Source: an uncultured Actinoplanes sp. (lineage in GTDB: Bacteria > Actinomycetota > Actinomycetes > Mycobacteriales > Micromonosporaceae). Taken from it: a stretch of 29,071 nt of DNA. The DNA lies in the NCBI GenBank assembly GCA_934667465.1, contig CAKUMG010000004.1, forward strand, positions 1 to 29,071. The letters run 5' to 3'. The notes under the pieces were generated by a model, which was not told where the DNA came from, ran no database searches, and saw only the letters and a program-made list of their open reading frames with translations. How positions within the stretch are numbered: the first letter of the stretch is position 1; every line of letters begins with the position of its first letter. Shown here piece by piece: positions 18,047 through 25,649 of this stretch. The translations under genes and the position numbers were made by a program.

Positions 18047-18541
18047 GTGGGGCTCGTGGAAGCGGTGGTGCTGACGGCCGGGGGCGCCCTGGCGGCGGTG
18101 CTCGGGGTGCTGGCCGGGGGCGTGCGGGCCCAGCGCGGGCGGGACCGTGAGTGGCTGCGCGACAAGCAGCTGGCCGCCTACCAGCAGGTGCTCCGCGAGT
18201 ACGCGCACTTCGCCATGGTGCTGCGCCGCGCCCACCTGAGCCACCAGCCGTGGCACTACGACTGGAGCCACTGGAGCTCGGCGCTGACCTGCGCCAGCCT
18301 GGTGGCCCCGGACGACGTCGCCACGGCGATCGACGAGTTCTGCGGGAGCGTGAACACGTTCCTGGGCGTCGCCGCGACGACCGCCACGATCACCGAGCCG
18401 CTGACCGAGGCGCAGCTCGACGACGCCATGCGGGCGCCGGCGCGCGCTCAGCTGGCCCTGGTCAACGCGATCCGGCGCTCGCTGGGCCGCGGGCAGGGCG
18501 ACCTCGCGACGTGGCTGGGCGGCGCCCCGATCGGGCCCTGA
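18047..18541 (+). CDS. Small membrane-anchored protein of unknown function
   Basis: This 164-residue protein starts at GTG 18047, chosen because GGAGG lies six bases upstream and the N-terminus then begins directly with a membrane helix (VEAVVLTAGGALAAVLGVLAGG, residues 4-25). A basic stretch (RAQRGRDREWLRDKQLAAY) follows, so the remainder is probably cytoplasmic. It is helical, with W/H-rich HLSHQPWHYDWSHWSS near the middle. I recognise no domain. Divergent from the MarR-like regulator and 82 bases before another membrane protein gene. Confidence 0.7.
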   Translation: MGLVEAVVLTAGGALAAVLGVLAGGVRAQRGRDREWLRDKQLAAYQQVLREYAHFAMVLRRAHLSHQPWHYDWSHWSSALTCASLVAPDDVATAIDEFCGSVNTFLGVAATTATITEPLTEAQLDDAMRAPARAQLALVNAIRRSLGRGQGDLATWLGGAPIGP

Positions 18542-18611
18542 CACCGGGCTCCGCCGAAAGTCGTAGCGCGGGTCCGCCCGGGGAGAGATCCGCCGCGAGC
18601 CGCGCCGCCCC

Positions 18612-18617
18612 TACGAT
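18612..18617 (+). promoter_or_regulatory. -10 box for a leaderless start
   Basis: TACGAT ends six bases before the GTG start at 18624, with no ribosome site in between. This fits transcription starting at the start codon itself. Confidence 0.55.
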
Positions 18618-18623
18618 CTCGGC

Positions 18624-19223
18624 GTGAAGATCATCGTGGTGGCCCCCGTGGCGGGCTTCCTGCTCGGGTTCCTCGACTTCGTGTGGATCAAGTTCCTGCC
18701 GTACCCGCTCGCCGACCTGGGCAACTCCATGGCGGTGTGGGCGGCGGCCGCGTTCCTGCTGACCTACCTGACCCGGTGGCGCACGGCGGCGAGCCTGGCC
18801 GGGGCGGTGGTGATGCTGATCGTGGCGGTGCCGAGCTACTACCTGGCTGCCGCGCTGATCCAGGGCGACGACCTGAGCAACATGTACGCGGCGTACGCGC
18901 TGCTCTGGATGGCGGCCGGCGTCCTCGCCGGTGTGGTCTTCGGGGCGGCCGGCGTGGTCGCGCGTGCCCCGAGCCGGTGGCAGGCGCTCGCGCTGAGCCT
19001 GCCCGGGGCGGTCATGGTCGCCGAGGGCCTGCTGCAGGCGCAGCGGATCGGCGACCCCAGCTACGACACCGCCGGGACCGACGCGGCGGTCCGGCTGGCC
19101 CTGGCCGTGCTGCTCCCGCTGCTGATCGCCCGCACGTGGCGGACGCGGGCGCTCGCTTTGCTGTGGAGCGTCCCGATCGGGCTCCTCGGTTACCTCGCCT
19201 TCACCGTCACCGGCTTCAGGTGA
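18624..19223 (+). CDS. Integral membrane protein, six helices (DUF6518-like)
   Basis: This 199-residue protein is almost entirely hydrophobic, with six membrane segments (approximately 5-25, 34-50, 58-80, 88-112, 122-140 and 155-195). It has few charged residues, and those are in the loops. The composition and the start VVAPVAGFLLGFLDFVWIK resemble small actinobacterial membrane proteins of the DUF6518 type, though I cannot confirm the family. The GTG at 18624 has a leaderless-type promoter. The end of the gene, including its stop codon, is part of a 32-base duplication. Confidence 0.75.
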   Translation: MKIIVVAPVAGFLLGFLDFVWIKFLPYPLADLGNSMAVWAAAAFLLTYLTRWRTAASLAGAVVMLIVAVPSYYLAAALIQGDDLSNMYAAYALLWMAAGVLAGVVFGAAGVVARAPSRWQALALSLPGAVMVAEGLLQAQRIGDPSYDTAGTDAAVRLALAVLLPLLIARTWRTRALALLWSVPIGLLGYLAFTVTGFR

Positions 19224-19273
19224 CCGGGCCCGGGCGCGGGGCCGGCTTCGGGTGATCGGGCCCGGAGCCGGGG
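19210..19273. repeat. 32-bp tandem duplication across a stop codon
   Basis: The 32-base units at 19210-19241 and 19242-19273 match except for four or five bases (CCGGCTTC-x-GGTGA-x-CGGGCCCGG...). The first unit carries the last codons and TGA of the membrane protein; the second is noncoding and ends seven bases before the stop of the convergent response regulator. Its GGGCCCGG and GGCC-rich cores could also act as terminator. Confidence 0.75.
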
Positions 19274-19280
19274 CCGGGGC

Positions 19281-19928
19281 TCAGGCGAGGCCGGCCCGGT
19301 GGGCGATGACCGCGAGCTGCGTCCGGTCCCGGGCGCCCAGCTTCGCGAGCAGCCGCCCCACGTAGGTCCGCGCGGTGGCCGGGCTCAGGAACAGCGCCTG
19401 CGCGATCTCCTGGTTCGACTCACCGAGCCCCACGCGGGCGAGCACCTCCCGCTCCCGGCCGGTGAGCCGGTCGAGCCGCGGATCCCGGACCGGCGGCGGT
19501 CCCTGCGCGGCGACCCGGCGCAGCACGTGCCCGGTCACCCCCGGCGACAGCATGTGCCCGCCGCCCGCCACGATTCGCACGGCCCGCCGCAGGTCGTCGC
19601 CGCCGATGTCCTTGAGCAGGTAGCCGGCCGCGCCCGCCCGGATCGCCGCGTCGATCTCGTCCGGCTCGTCGGACGTCGTGAGCACCAGGACCCGTACGGC
19701 CGCCAGCCCCGGATCGGCGGTGATCGCGGCCGTGGCGCACAGCCCGTCGCCGCCCGGCATGCGCAGGTCCATCAGCACCACGACCGGCACGTGGCGGCGC
19801 ACCGCCGCCAGCCCCTCGGTCCCGTCGGCGGCCTGCGCGGCGACGACGATGCCGGGATCGCTGGTCAGCAAGGCGCGCAGCCCGCTGCGGACCAGCTCCT
19901 GGTCATCCACGAGCACGACCCGGATCAC
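19281..19928 (-). CDS. NarL/FixJ-family response regulator
   Basis: This is a 215-residue two-component regulator. The receiver domain (1-120) has the acidic pair D8-D9, phospho-acceptor D54 in VVLMDLRMPG, the T/S switch in VLTTSD (about 85) and K105 in GYLLKDI. The LuxR-type helix-turn-helix (about 150-205) contains LTGREREVLARVGLGESNQE and LFLSPATARTYVGRLLAKL. The gene begins inside the last codons of the sensor kinase (ATGA overlap at 19928-19925), so translation is coupled and the two proteins form one system. Divergent membrane protein gene 21203 is the nearest possible target. Confidence 0.95.
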   Translation of the reverse strand: MIRVVLVDDQELVRSGLRALLTSDPGIVVAAQAADGTEGLAAVRRHVPVVVLMDLRMPGGDGLCATAAITADPGLAAVRVLVLTTSDEPDEIDAAIRAGAAGYLLKDIGGDDLRRAVRIVAGGGHMLSPGVTGHVLRRVAAQGPPPVRDPRLDRLTGREREVLARVGLGESNQEIAQALFLSPATARTYVGRLLAKLGARDRTQLAVIAHRAGLA

Positions 19929-21103
19929 CGTACGCCCCGCGGGTCCAGCGGCAGCTCCGCCTCCAGGACGAACCCGCCGGGCCCGTGCCGGGTCCGCACC
20001 GAGCCGCCGAGAGCCCGCGCCCGCTCGGCCAGCCCGGCCAGGCCGTGCCCCGCACCCCCGTCCACGCCGTGCCGCACGGCCCCGTCCACGCCGTGCCGCA
20101 CGGCCCCGTCCGGACCGTGCCCCGCGGCCGGGTGCGAGGGTGGCCCGTCGTCCGCCACGGTGATCCGCAGCAGACCGCCGCCCGCCACGGCACTGACCTC
20201 GACGCGGCTCGCCTCCGCATGGCGTACGACGTTGGTGACCGCCTCCTGCACGATCCGGTACGCCGCCTCGCCGACCGCACGCGGCACCTCGCCCAGCCCC
20301 GGCTCGACCCGCGCGACCACGTCGAACCCGGCCGCCCGCGCGGTGTCCAGCAGCGACGTCAGCCCGGCCAGCGACACGTCCGACCGCGGGCTGCCACCAC
20401 GCAGCGCCGTCACGGTCGTCCGCAGCTCCCGCAGCGCCCCCGAGGCGGCGGCCCGCACCTCGCGCAGCGCCTCGGCCGTGGCCGGCGAGCCGGACGCCTC
20501 CCGGGCCACCTCCGCGTGCAGCGAGATCACCGCGAGGCTGTGCCCCAGCGAGTCGTGCAGGTCACGGGCGACGGCGAGCCGCTCCTCCCGGACCCGGACC
20601 TCCGCCTCCTGCCGGGCCAGCTCGCGCTGCTGCCGCTTCTGCGTGCGCCGCGACCGGACGGCGTCACCGAGCGCGATGGCCACCGCCATCAGGGTCACGT
20701 GCGTCACCAGCTCGAAGCCGACCACGTACGCGGCGTCGTCGCCCTCCACCAGCCGGAACCCGACCGACACGGCGAGCACCCCCGCGGCCGTGACCAGCGC
20801 GACCCCGGCCCGCCCGGCCTCCGCGGCCGAGAAGAGCGCGGCGGCCAGCGGCACGGCGACCCCGACGGCGGGATACCCGGCGGCGTAGTACGCGAACAGT
20901 CCGAGCGCCGACACGACCAGCACCACCCGCGGCCACGACCGCCGGACCAGCATCAAGGCCCCGAGCCCGCCCGCCCACGCATAGGCCACCGCATCGGGCT
21001 GCTGCGTCCCGCCCTGCCGCGCCGAGATCACCCACGTGACCGCGCCGGTCACGGCAACCCCGAGCAGAGCATCGACCGTACGCGGCCGGAGCGCGAAGTC
21101 CAT
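19925..21103 (-). CDS. Sensor histidine kinase (HisKA_3 / NarL-partner type)
   Basis: This 392-residue membrane kinase has four to five N-terminal membrane segments (residues 10-145). A coiled stretch (RRTQKRQQRELARQEAEVR) leads to the phospho-acceptor H183 in ARDLHDSLGHSLAVISLHAE, the HisKA_3 signature. The ATP domain has its N-box at EAVTNVVRHAE (N291), the G1 box at DDGPP (318-322) and the G2 box GHGLAGLAERARALGG. Between G1 and G2, in the ATP lid, an 8-residue repeat (VDGAVRHG) is inserted. The longer open frame upstream is not used: the ATG at 21103 has TAGGGT seven bases before it, and codons upstream are not protein-like. It has no large extracellular sensor domain, so it probably senses membrane or cell-wall stress. 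Confidence 0.93.
   Translation of the reverse strand: MDFALRPRTVDALLGVAVTGAVTWVISARQGGTQQPDAVAYAWAGGLGALMLVRRSWPRVVLVVSALGLFAYYAAGYPAVGVAVPLAAALFSAAEAGRAGVALVTAAGVLAVSVGFRLVEGDDAAYVVGFELVTHVTLMAVAIALGDAVRSRRTQKRQQRELARQEAEVRVREERLAVARDLHDSLGHSLAVISLHAEVAREASGSPATAEALREVRAAASGALRELRTTVTALRGGSPRSDVSLAGLTSLLDTARAAGFDVVARVEPGLGEVPRAVGEAAYRIVQEAVTNVVRHAEASRVEVSAVAGGGLLRITVADDGPPSHPAAGHGPDGAVRHGVDGAVRHGVDGGAGHGLAGLAERARALGGSVRTRHGPGGFVLEAELPLDPRGVR
20057..20121. repeat. 24-bp in-frame tandem repeat in the kinase ATP lid
   Basis: Two identical 24-base units (20057-20080 and 20081-20104) plus a partial third (20105-20121) encode repeats of eight residues (VDGAVRHG) between the G1 and G2 boxes of the sensor kinase. 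The multiple-of-three length keeps the frame. Confidence 0.85.
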
Positions 21104-21110
21104 GCACCCG

Positions 21111-21195
21111 ACCCTACGGCGACGGGGTGTCGTCACGGGGCGACAGCAGATGTCGCTCCAGGACGGACGCGGGCGGCAAGCGGCGTCCGTACGGT
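21111..21195. promoter_or_regulatory. Divergent promoter region with TGTCG inverted repeats
   Basis: TAGGGT (minus strand, 21116-21111) serves the sensor kinase and TACGGT (21190-21195) the membrane protein gene, each seven bases from its start codon. Between them TGTCG (21128-21132), GCGACA (21140-21145) and TGTCGC (21151-21156) make a perfect 6-base inverted repeat with a 5-base spacer, plus a third half-site at 23-base period. This is a plausible site for the response regulator encoded by the same locus. Confidence 0.5.
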
Positions 21196-21202
21196 CGGGG
21201 GC

Positions 21203-21934
21203 ATGGCAAAGGTCCTCGGTCCCGGGCCCGTCGTCGCCGGTGCGCGGCCGCGGCGGGGGACGAAGCGGTGGCGGCAGCTGACGGTGTGGCTGCACGTGCT
21301 CACGTCGGTGGGATGGATGGCGCAGGCGATGGCGTTGTGCGTGATGCTCGCGACCGGGCTCGCCGCGGACGATCCGATGGTGCGTGACGCGTCGACGATG
21401 ATGGCGCTGGCCACCGACGGGCGGCTGCTCGCTCCGATGGCGGACGCGTCGGCGTACACGGGGATCATGCTGGCGGCCGCGACGCCGTGGGGTTTCTTCC
21501 TGCACTGGTGGGTGGCGGTGAAGTTCGGCATCACGCTGGTGCAGCTCTTCGCCGGGATCTTCCTGCTCTCCCCGCAGCTGAACGCGTCCGCCGTCACCGG
21601 GCCGGTGCCGGTGCAGGTCGCGGCGACGGCGCTGATGGCGTCGGCGATCGCGTTCCAGGGGTGGCTGTCGATCGCCAAGCCGTGGGGGCCGGTCGGGCGG
21701 CGCCGGACCGGGGGCACGGCGCCGGCCTGGGTCTTCGTCACGGCGGTGCTCGGCGGGCTGGCGGATCTCGCGCTCGCGCTGGTCATCGGCCACCCGATGC
21801 CGCTGTTGTCGCTGGTACTGCTGACAGTGGTGCTGTTCCGCCGCCGATCCTGGGCCGCCCGAGCAATGGCGCCCCACCGGCCCCGAGCCGGCCCGCCGGG
21901 TGCTGCAAGCGGCGGCCGTACGGGATGGCAGTGA
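21203..21934 (+). CDS. Integral membrane protein of unknown function
   Basis: This 243-residue protein has a basic cytoplasmic N-terminus (ARPRRGTKRWRQ) and five to six membrane segments (about 26-50, 82-102, 103-123, 136-156, 174-194 and 196-212). It ends in a basic, Pro/Gly-rich tail. VWLHVLTSVGWMAQAMALCV resembles the first helix of small heme- or DUF2269-like membrane proteins, but I do not assign a family. The start ATG follows TACGGT by seven bases. It is divergent from the sensor kinase gene, separated by 99 bases that contain inverted repeats, so it is a likely target of that two-component system. Confidence 0.8.
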   Translation: MAKVLGPGPVVAGARPRRGTKRWRQLTVWLHVLTSVGWMAQAMALCVMLATGLAADDPMVRDASTMMALATDGRLLAPMADASAYTGIMLAAATPWGFFLHWWVAVKFGITLVQLFAGIFLLSPQLNASAVTGPVPVQVAATALMASAIAFQGWLSIAKPWGPVGRRRTGGTAPAWVFVTAVLGGLADLALALVIGHPMPLLSLVLLTVVLFRRRSWAARAMAPHRPRAGPPGAASGGRTGWQ

Positions 21935-21957
21935 TCCCCGGGGCGGGCCGGACGCGG

Positions 21958-21983
21958 CGCGCCGGCCTGGCGAGGCCGGCGCG
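21958..21983. terminator. 11-bp perfect hairpin between convergent genes
   Basis: CGCGCCGGCCT (21958-21968) pairs perfectly with AGGCCGGCGCG (21973-21983) around GGCG. It lies 23 bases after the membrane protein stop and 24 bases after the stop of the minus-strand molybdopterin oxidoreductase. It is probably a bidirectional terminator without T-runs. Confidence 0.7.
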
Positions 21984-22007
21984 GACCCCGTACGGGAGCA
22001 GGGGTTG

Positions 22008-24356
22008 TCAGCCCTTGACGTGCGGGACGACCTCGACGATCAGGTGCTTGGTCAGCGGCTGCTCGCTCTGCGGGCTGTTGTCGCTCAGCGCGCACAGCAC
22101 GTTGAGCTCCGGCATGTAGCCGGTGACGCTGCCGCGCGGGGTGTCGTAGCCGACGACGCGGTAGCCGTAGACCGAGCGGGTGCTGCCGTCGCGGGCGAAG
22201 CTGGTGATGTCGACGTAGTCGAACTCCTGGAAGCCGCGGTCCTTCATCTCGTCGCGGTTCATGAACAGGACCGTGCGCAGGTTCTTGAGGCCCCGGTAGC
22301 GGTCGTTGTCCGAGTAGATCGTGGTGTTCCACTGGTCGTGCGAGCGGACCGTGGAGAGCATGTAGCGGCCCTCCTCCGGCACGACGTCGGGCAGCGGCGA
22401 CGTGTGGAACTCGGCCTTGCCGCTCTCGGTCAGCCAGACCCGCTCGCGGGCGGGCTGCGGGATGCGGAAGCCGATGCTGTCGTGCACGAGCGCGTTGAAG
22501 TTCTCGAAGCCGTCGATCGCCTCGGCGATCACGTCGCGGATCGTGTCGTAGTCCTTGGCCCAGGTCTCCCACGGGGTCTTCGACTCCGGCAGGGTGGCGC
22601 GGGCCATGCCGCAGATGATGGCGATCTCGGACATCAGGTGCTCCGACGGCGGCGGGCGCTTGCCGTAGGACAGGTGCACGTAGCTCATCGAGTCCTCGAC
22701 CGTGACGCCCTGCTCGCCGGCCTCGGTCTCGTCCTTCTCGCTGCGCGCGATGCAGGGCAGGATCAGCGCCTTCTTGCCGTGCACGATGTGGCTGCGGTTG
22801 AGCTTCGTGCTGACCTGCACGGTGAGCTCGGCCTTGCGCAGCGCGGCGAACGTGTGCTCCTGGTCCGGTGCCGCGATCGCGAAGTTGCCGCCGACGCTGA
22901 CGAAGACCTTGACCTTGCCGTCGCGCATCGCCTCGATGGTCTCGACGGTGCCGAGGCCGCGCTCGCGGGGCGATGCGATGCCGGTGGCCTTGTCGTGCTT
23001 GGCGAGCCACTTCTCGGTCGGGTGGTGGTTGATGCCCAGCGTGCGGTTGCCCTGCACGTTGGAGTGCCCGCGGATCGGCGAGGGGCCGGCGCCGCGGCGG
23101 CCGATCATGCCGCGCATCAGCAGCACGTTCATGATCTCGCGCATGGTGTCGACGCTGTGGATCTGCTGGGTCAGGCCCAGGCACCAGGCGATGATCGCGC
23201 GGCGCGAGGTCGCGTACTTCATGCCGAGGTCGCGGATGGTCGCCTCGTCGACGCCGGACTGGTGGACGATGTCCGCCCACTCCGTCTCCTCGACCTGCTT
23301 CGCGTACGCCTCGTACTGGTCCGTGTGCTGCTCGATGAAGTGCCTGTCGACGGCGTCCTGCTCGAGCACGACCTTCGCGACGCCGCGCAGCAGGGCGAGG
23401 TCGCCGCCGATGCGGGGCTGCACGTTCATGGTGCCGGTCTTCGTGGTCTTCATCGTCGCCATGTGCGCGAAGTCGTGCGGCACGATCGTGCGCCGGCTGG
23501 CGGCCTCGATCAGCGGGTTGACGTGCACGATGTCGGCGCCCTTCGACGCCGCCTTGCCCAGCGCGGTGAGCATCCGGGGCGCGTTGGACGCCGCGTTGAC
23601 CGCCATCAGGATGAGCAGGTCGGTGGATTCCCAGTCCTCCAGGTCGCAGGTGCCCTTGCCGGTGCCGATCGCGGCGCCGAGCGCGCGGCCGCTGGCCTCG
23701 TGGCACATGTTGGAGCAGTCGGGCTGGTTGTTGGTGCCGAACTCGCGGGTCATCAGCTGGTACGCGAACGTGCCCTCGTTGCTGAGCCGGCCCGAGGTGT
23801 AGAACGACGCCTCGTGCGGGCTGTTCAGGGCGCGCAGGCTGTCGCCGATCAGCTGGAACGCGTCGGCCCACGAGATCGGCACGTACTTGTCCGTGGCCGG
23901 GTCGTACCGCAGCGGCTCGGTGAGCCGGCCGGTGTTCTCGAGGTCGTAGTCGGTCCACGTGTTGAGCTCGGTGACCGTGTGCTGGGCGAAGAAGTCGGCG
24001 CCGGCCTTCTTGCGGGTCATCTCCCACGTGACGTGCTTGATGCCGTTCTCACAGATGTCGAGGTGCAGCCCGTTGCGGTCGTCCGGCCACGCGCAGCCGG
24101 GGCAGTCGTAGCCGCCCTTCTTGCCGAGCTTGAGCTGGTTCATCTGCAGCATCGCCCGGGGGCCCGCCAGGGGCTGGCGGGCCTTCGCCACGACCTGGCC
24201 CACGCTGACGGTCGCGCCCCAGCCTGCGGAGGGATGGGTGTAGTCGCGCTGGGACGGCTGACCCTTGGTGTTGGGGCCGCGGCCCTTCGCCGGAACGCCG
24301 GGAGCGCCCTGCCCGAGCCGGTCGCCGTCCACGCCGGTGTGTCCGTCCCCTGCCAT
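22008..24356 (-). CDS. FdhF/YdeP-type molybdopterin oxidoreductase (formate-dehydrogenase-like alpha subunit)
   Basis: This protein is 782 residues from the ATG at 24356. Cysteines C85 and C88 (YDCPGCAWPD) with C102 (DICENG) form the N-terminal cluster of this family. NQPDCSNMCHEASG (C214 and C218) lies where other members hold the Mo/W ligand. DLLILMAVNAASNAPRM, GLTQQIHSVDTMREIMNVLL and RGAGPSPIRGHSNVQGNRTLG (the molybdopterin contact) follow, and the C-terminal domain carries FMNRDEMKDRGFQEFDYVDI. This is the layout of the TIGR01701 'alpha (molybdopterin) subunit' family that includes E. coli YdeP, linked there to acid resistance. No partner subunits or fdhD are in the window, so electron acceptor and substrate are unknown. 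GGAGG (24368-24364) is seven bases before ATG 24356, which decides that start over the ATG at 24383. A PucR-type regulator precedes it on the same strand. Confidence 0.9.
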   Translation of the reverse strand: MAGDGHTGVDGDRLGQGAPGVPAKGRGPNTKGQPSQRDYTHPSAGWGATVSVGQVVAKARQPLAGPRAMLQMNQLKLGKKGGYDCPGCAWPDDRNGLHLDICENGIKHVTWEMTRKKAGADFFAQHTVTELNTWTDYDLENTGRLTEPLRYDPATDKYVPISWADAFQLIGDSLRALNSPHEASFYTSGRLSNEGTFAYQLMTREFGTNNQPDCSNMCHEASGRALGAAIGTGKGTCDLEDWESTDLLILMAVNAASNAPRMLTALGKAASKGADIVHVNPLIEAASRRTIVPHDFAHMATMKTTKTGTMNVQPRIGGDLALLRGVAKVVLEQDAVDRHFIEQHTDQYEAYAKQVEETEWADIVHQSGVDEATIRDLGMKYATSRRAIIAWCLGLTQQIHSVDTMREIMNVLLMRGMIGRRGAGPSPIRGHSNVQGNRTLGINHHPTEKWLAKHDKATGIASPRERGLGTVETIEAMRDGKVKVFVSVGGNFAIAAPDQEHTFAALRKAELTVQVSTKLNRSHIVHGKKALILPCIARSEKDETEAGEQGVTVEDSMSYVHLSYGKRPPPSEHLMSEIAIICGMARATLPESKTPWETWAKDYDTIRDVIAEAIDGFENFNALVHDSIGFRIPQPARERVWLTESGKAEFHTSPLPDVVPEEGRYMLSTVRSHDQWNTTIYSDNDRYRGLKNLRTVLFMNRDEMKDRGFQEFDYVDITSFARDGSTRSVYGYRVVGYDTPRGSVTGYMPELNVLCALSDNSPQSEQPLTKHLIVEVVPHVKG

Positions 24357-24363
24357 GATCATG

Positions 24364-24368
24364 CCTCC
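24364..24368 (-). promoter_or_regulatory. Ribosome binding site that decides the oxidoreductase start
   Basis: GGAGG on the minus strand lies seven bases before ATG 24356 but only one base before ATG 24363-24361, and inside the coding stretch of the longer ATG 24383 version. The shorter protein is therefore preferred. Confidence 0.6.
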
Positions 24369-24441
24369 GACCTCGATGTCCATCCATGATCACCCTCGCA
24401 CGCGAACCTGGGACCCGCCAGGTGGGGTGCCCTTGCATCCC

Positions 24442-25572
24442 TTATCCGCCCTTCGGTCCGTTTTCACCGGGGGCGGCCAGGGCGAGGGTGAGCAGCAGGA
24501 TCCACTCCGGGTCCTTGAGGCGGTCGCCGTAGATGTCGCGCAGGCGGGTCATGCGGTAGCGGACCGTCTGCGGGTGGACGAACAGCTCGGCGGCCACGTC
24601 CTCGCGGCGGCCCTGGTGGAGCAGCCAGCTGCGCAGCGTCTCGGCGAGTTTGGCGGCGGCCGCCTCGTTCTCGCCGCAGAGCGGGGCCAGGGCCTTCTCG
24701 CGCAGGTCGGCCAGGCCGCGGGCGTCGGCGCCGACCACGAGCTCGACCAGGTGGTCCTCGGTGTCGACGACGCCCTTGGCGAGCTTGGCGGCGGCGGTCC
24801 GGGCCACCCGGACCGCCCGGTCGAGGGAGTCCGCGGCCAGCAGCCAGGGGCGGGCCGGGCCGATGACAGCGCGCTCGGCGGCGAAGAGCTGCAGCAGCGG
24901 CGCGCGGGAGGCGTCCGGCACGAGCAGCACCGTCGTCTCGGCGTCGCCGGGTACGTGCAGGGTGCGCGCGTCGAGCAGGTCGGTGACCGTGCGGGTGGCG
25001 CTGGCCGGCAGCAGCACGGCCGTCAGGGTCTGCGGCGGCTTCCAGTCGGCCTGTTCCGCCGCGGCGATCACCACCGGCGGGGGCTCGCCGGCGAGCAGCA
25101 CCTGGGCCAGGCGCTCGAGCTTGCGGCGCCGCTCGCGGCCGGAGAGGGCCAGCTCGTCGGCATGCCCGGTGACGCTGGCGGCGGAGAGCTCGTCGATGTA
25201 CGCGAACACCAGCTCGGCGAAGTGCGCGATCGTGGCCGCCTGCTGACCGGTGCGTACGCTGATCGCGGCGAGCTCGCGCCACGCGACACGGGCACCGACC
25301 CGGTAGGCGGCCAGCAGCGCGTCGAGGCTGCGCCCGGCCCGGGCCTCGCCGCGGCCGAGTGCGTACGCGCCCTCGAGCGCCGGCGCCATCGGGGAGCCGG
25401 GGTCGTGACCCTCGACGCGCGAGACGAGCTGGAGGAACGTGCCGAGCGCCAGCCGGACCGCGCGCTCGATCTTGCCGCGCATCTCCCCGGCGAACGCCTC
25501 GGTGTAGGCGGGCACCTCGGCGGTGATCGGATAGACCACGCTCTCCGAAAGCCGGAACGTCAAACTTGTCAT
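24442..25572 (-). CDS. PucR/CdaR-type transcriptional regulator
   Basis: This is a 376-residue protein. Residues 1-170 are helical with a conserved AAYRVGARVAWRELAAI segment, the N-terminal domain often paired with PucR-type regulators. A central GGDEF-like remnant follows (about 175-290). The C-terminal helix-turn-helix (about 312-365) reads LRSWLLHQGRREDVAAEL then VHPQTVRYRMTRLRDIYG, the HTH_30 signature of PucR regulators. TATTGT on the minus strand (25584-25579) lies six bases before the ATG, so the start is probably leaderless. It is divergent from the reductase-desaturase operon by 77 bases and upstream of the molybdopterin oxidoreductase on the same strand (gap 85 bases), so it may control either. 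Regulation of membrane lipid desaturation is the more natural guess. Confidence 0.88.
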   Translation of the reverse strand: MTSLTFRLSESVVYPITAEVPAYTEAFAGEMRGKIERAVRLALGTFLQLVSRVEGHDPGSPMAPALEGAYALGRGEARAGRSLDALLAAYRVGARVAWRELAAISVRTGQQAATIAHFAELVFAYIDELSAASVTGHADELALSGRERRRKLERLAQVLLAGEPPPVVIAAAEQADWKPPQTLTAVLLPASATRTVTDLLDARTLHVPGDAETTVLLVPDASRAPLLQLFAAERAVIGPARPWLLAADSLDRAVRVARTAAAKLAKGVVDTEDHLVELVVGADARGLADLREKALAPLCGENEAAAAKLAETLRSWLLHQGRREDVAAELFVHPQTVRYRMTRLRDIYGDRLKDPEWILLLTLALAAPGENGPKGG

Positions 25573-25649
25573 CTCCGAACAATAACGCGGGGTGCGTTTC
25601 CCTTTCTTCGGTCATGGCTCATCCCGCAGGCGCAGAGCATGCTTGGGTG
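25573..25649. promoter_or_regulatory. Divergent promoter between the PucR-type gene and the desaturase operon
   Basis: On the minus strand TATTGT (25584-25579) is placed for the regulator. On the plus strand CATGCT (25638-25643) ends six bases before ATG 25650 and is a weak -10 candidate. No clear inverted repeat was found, so the operator remains unidentified. Confidence 0.45.

Noticed and set aside
21133..24027. Long minus-strand frame overlapping the molybdopterin oxidoreductase and the membrane protein gene
   Set aside because: Wrong frame of the oxidoreductase gene, no recognisable protein, and it runs antisense through a well-supported membrane protein.
24354..24383. The longer start (ATG 24383) of the molybdopterin oxidoreductase
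   Set aside because: Its ribosome site is poor, whereas GGAGG is ideally placed for ATG 24356; homologs also do not need the extra residues.
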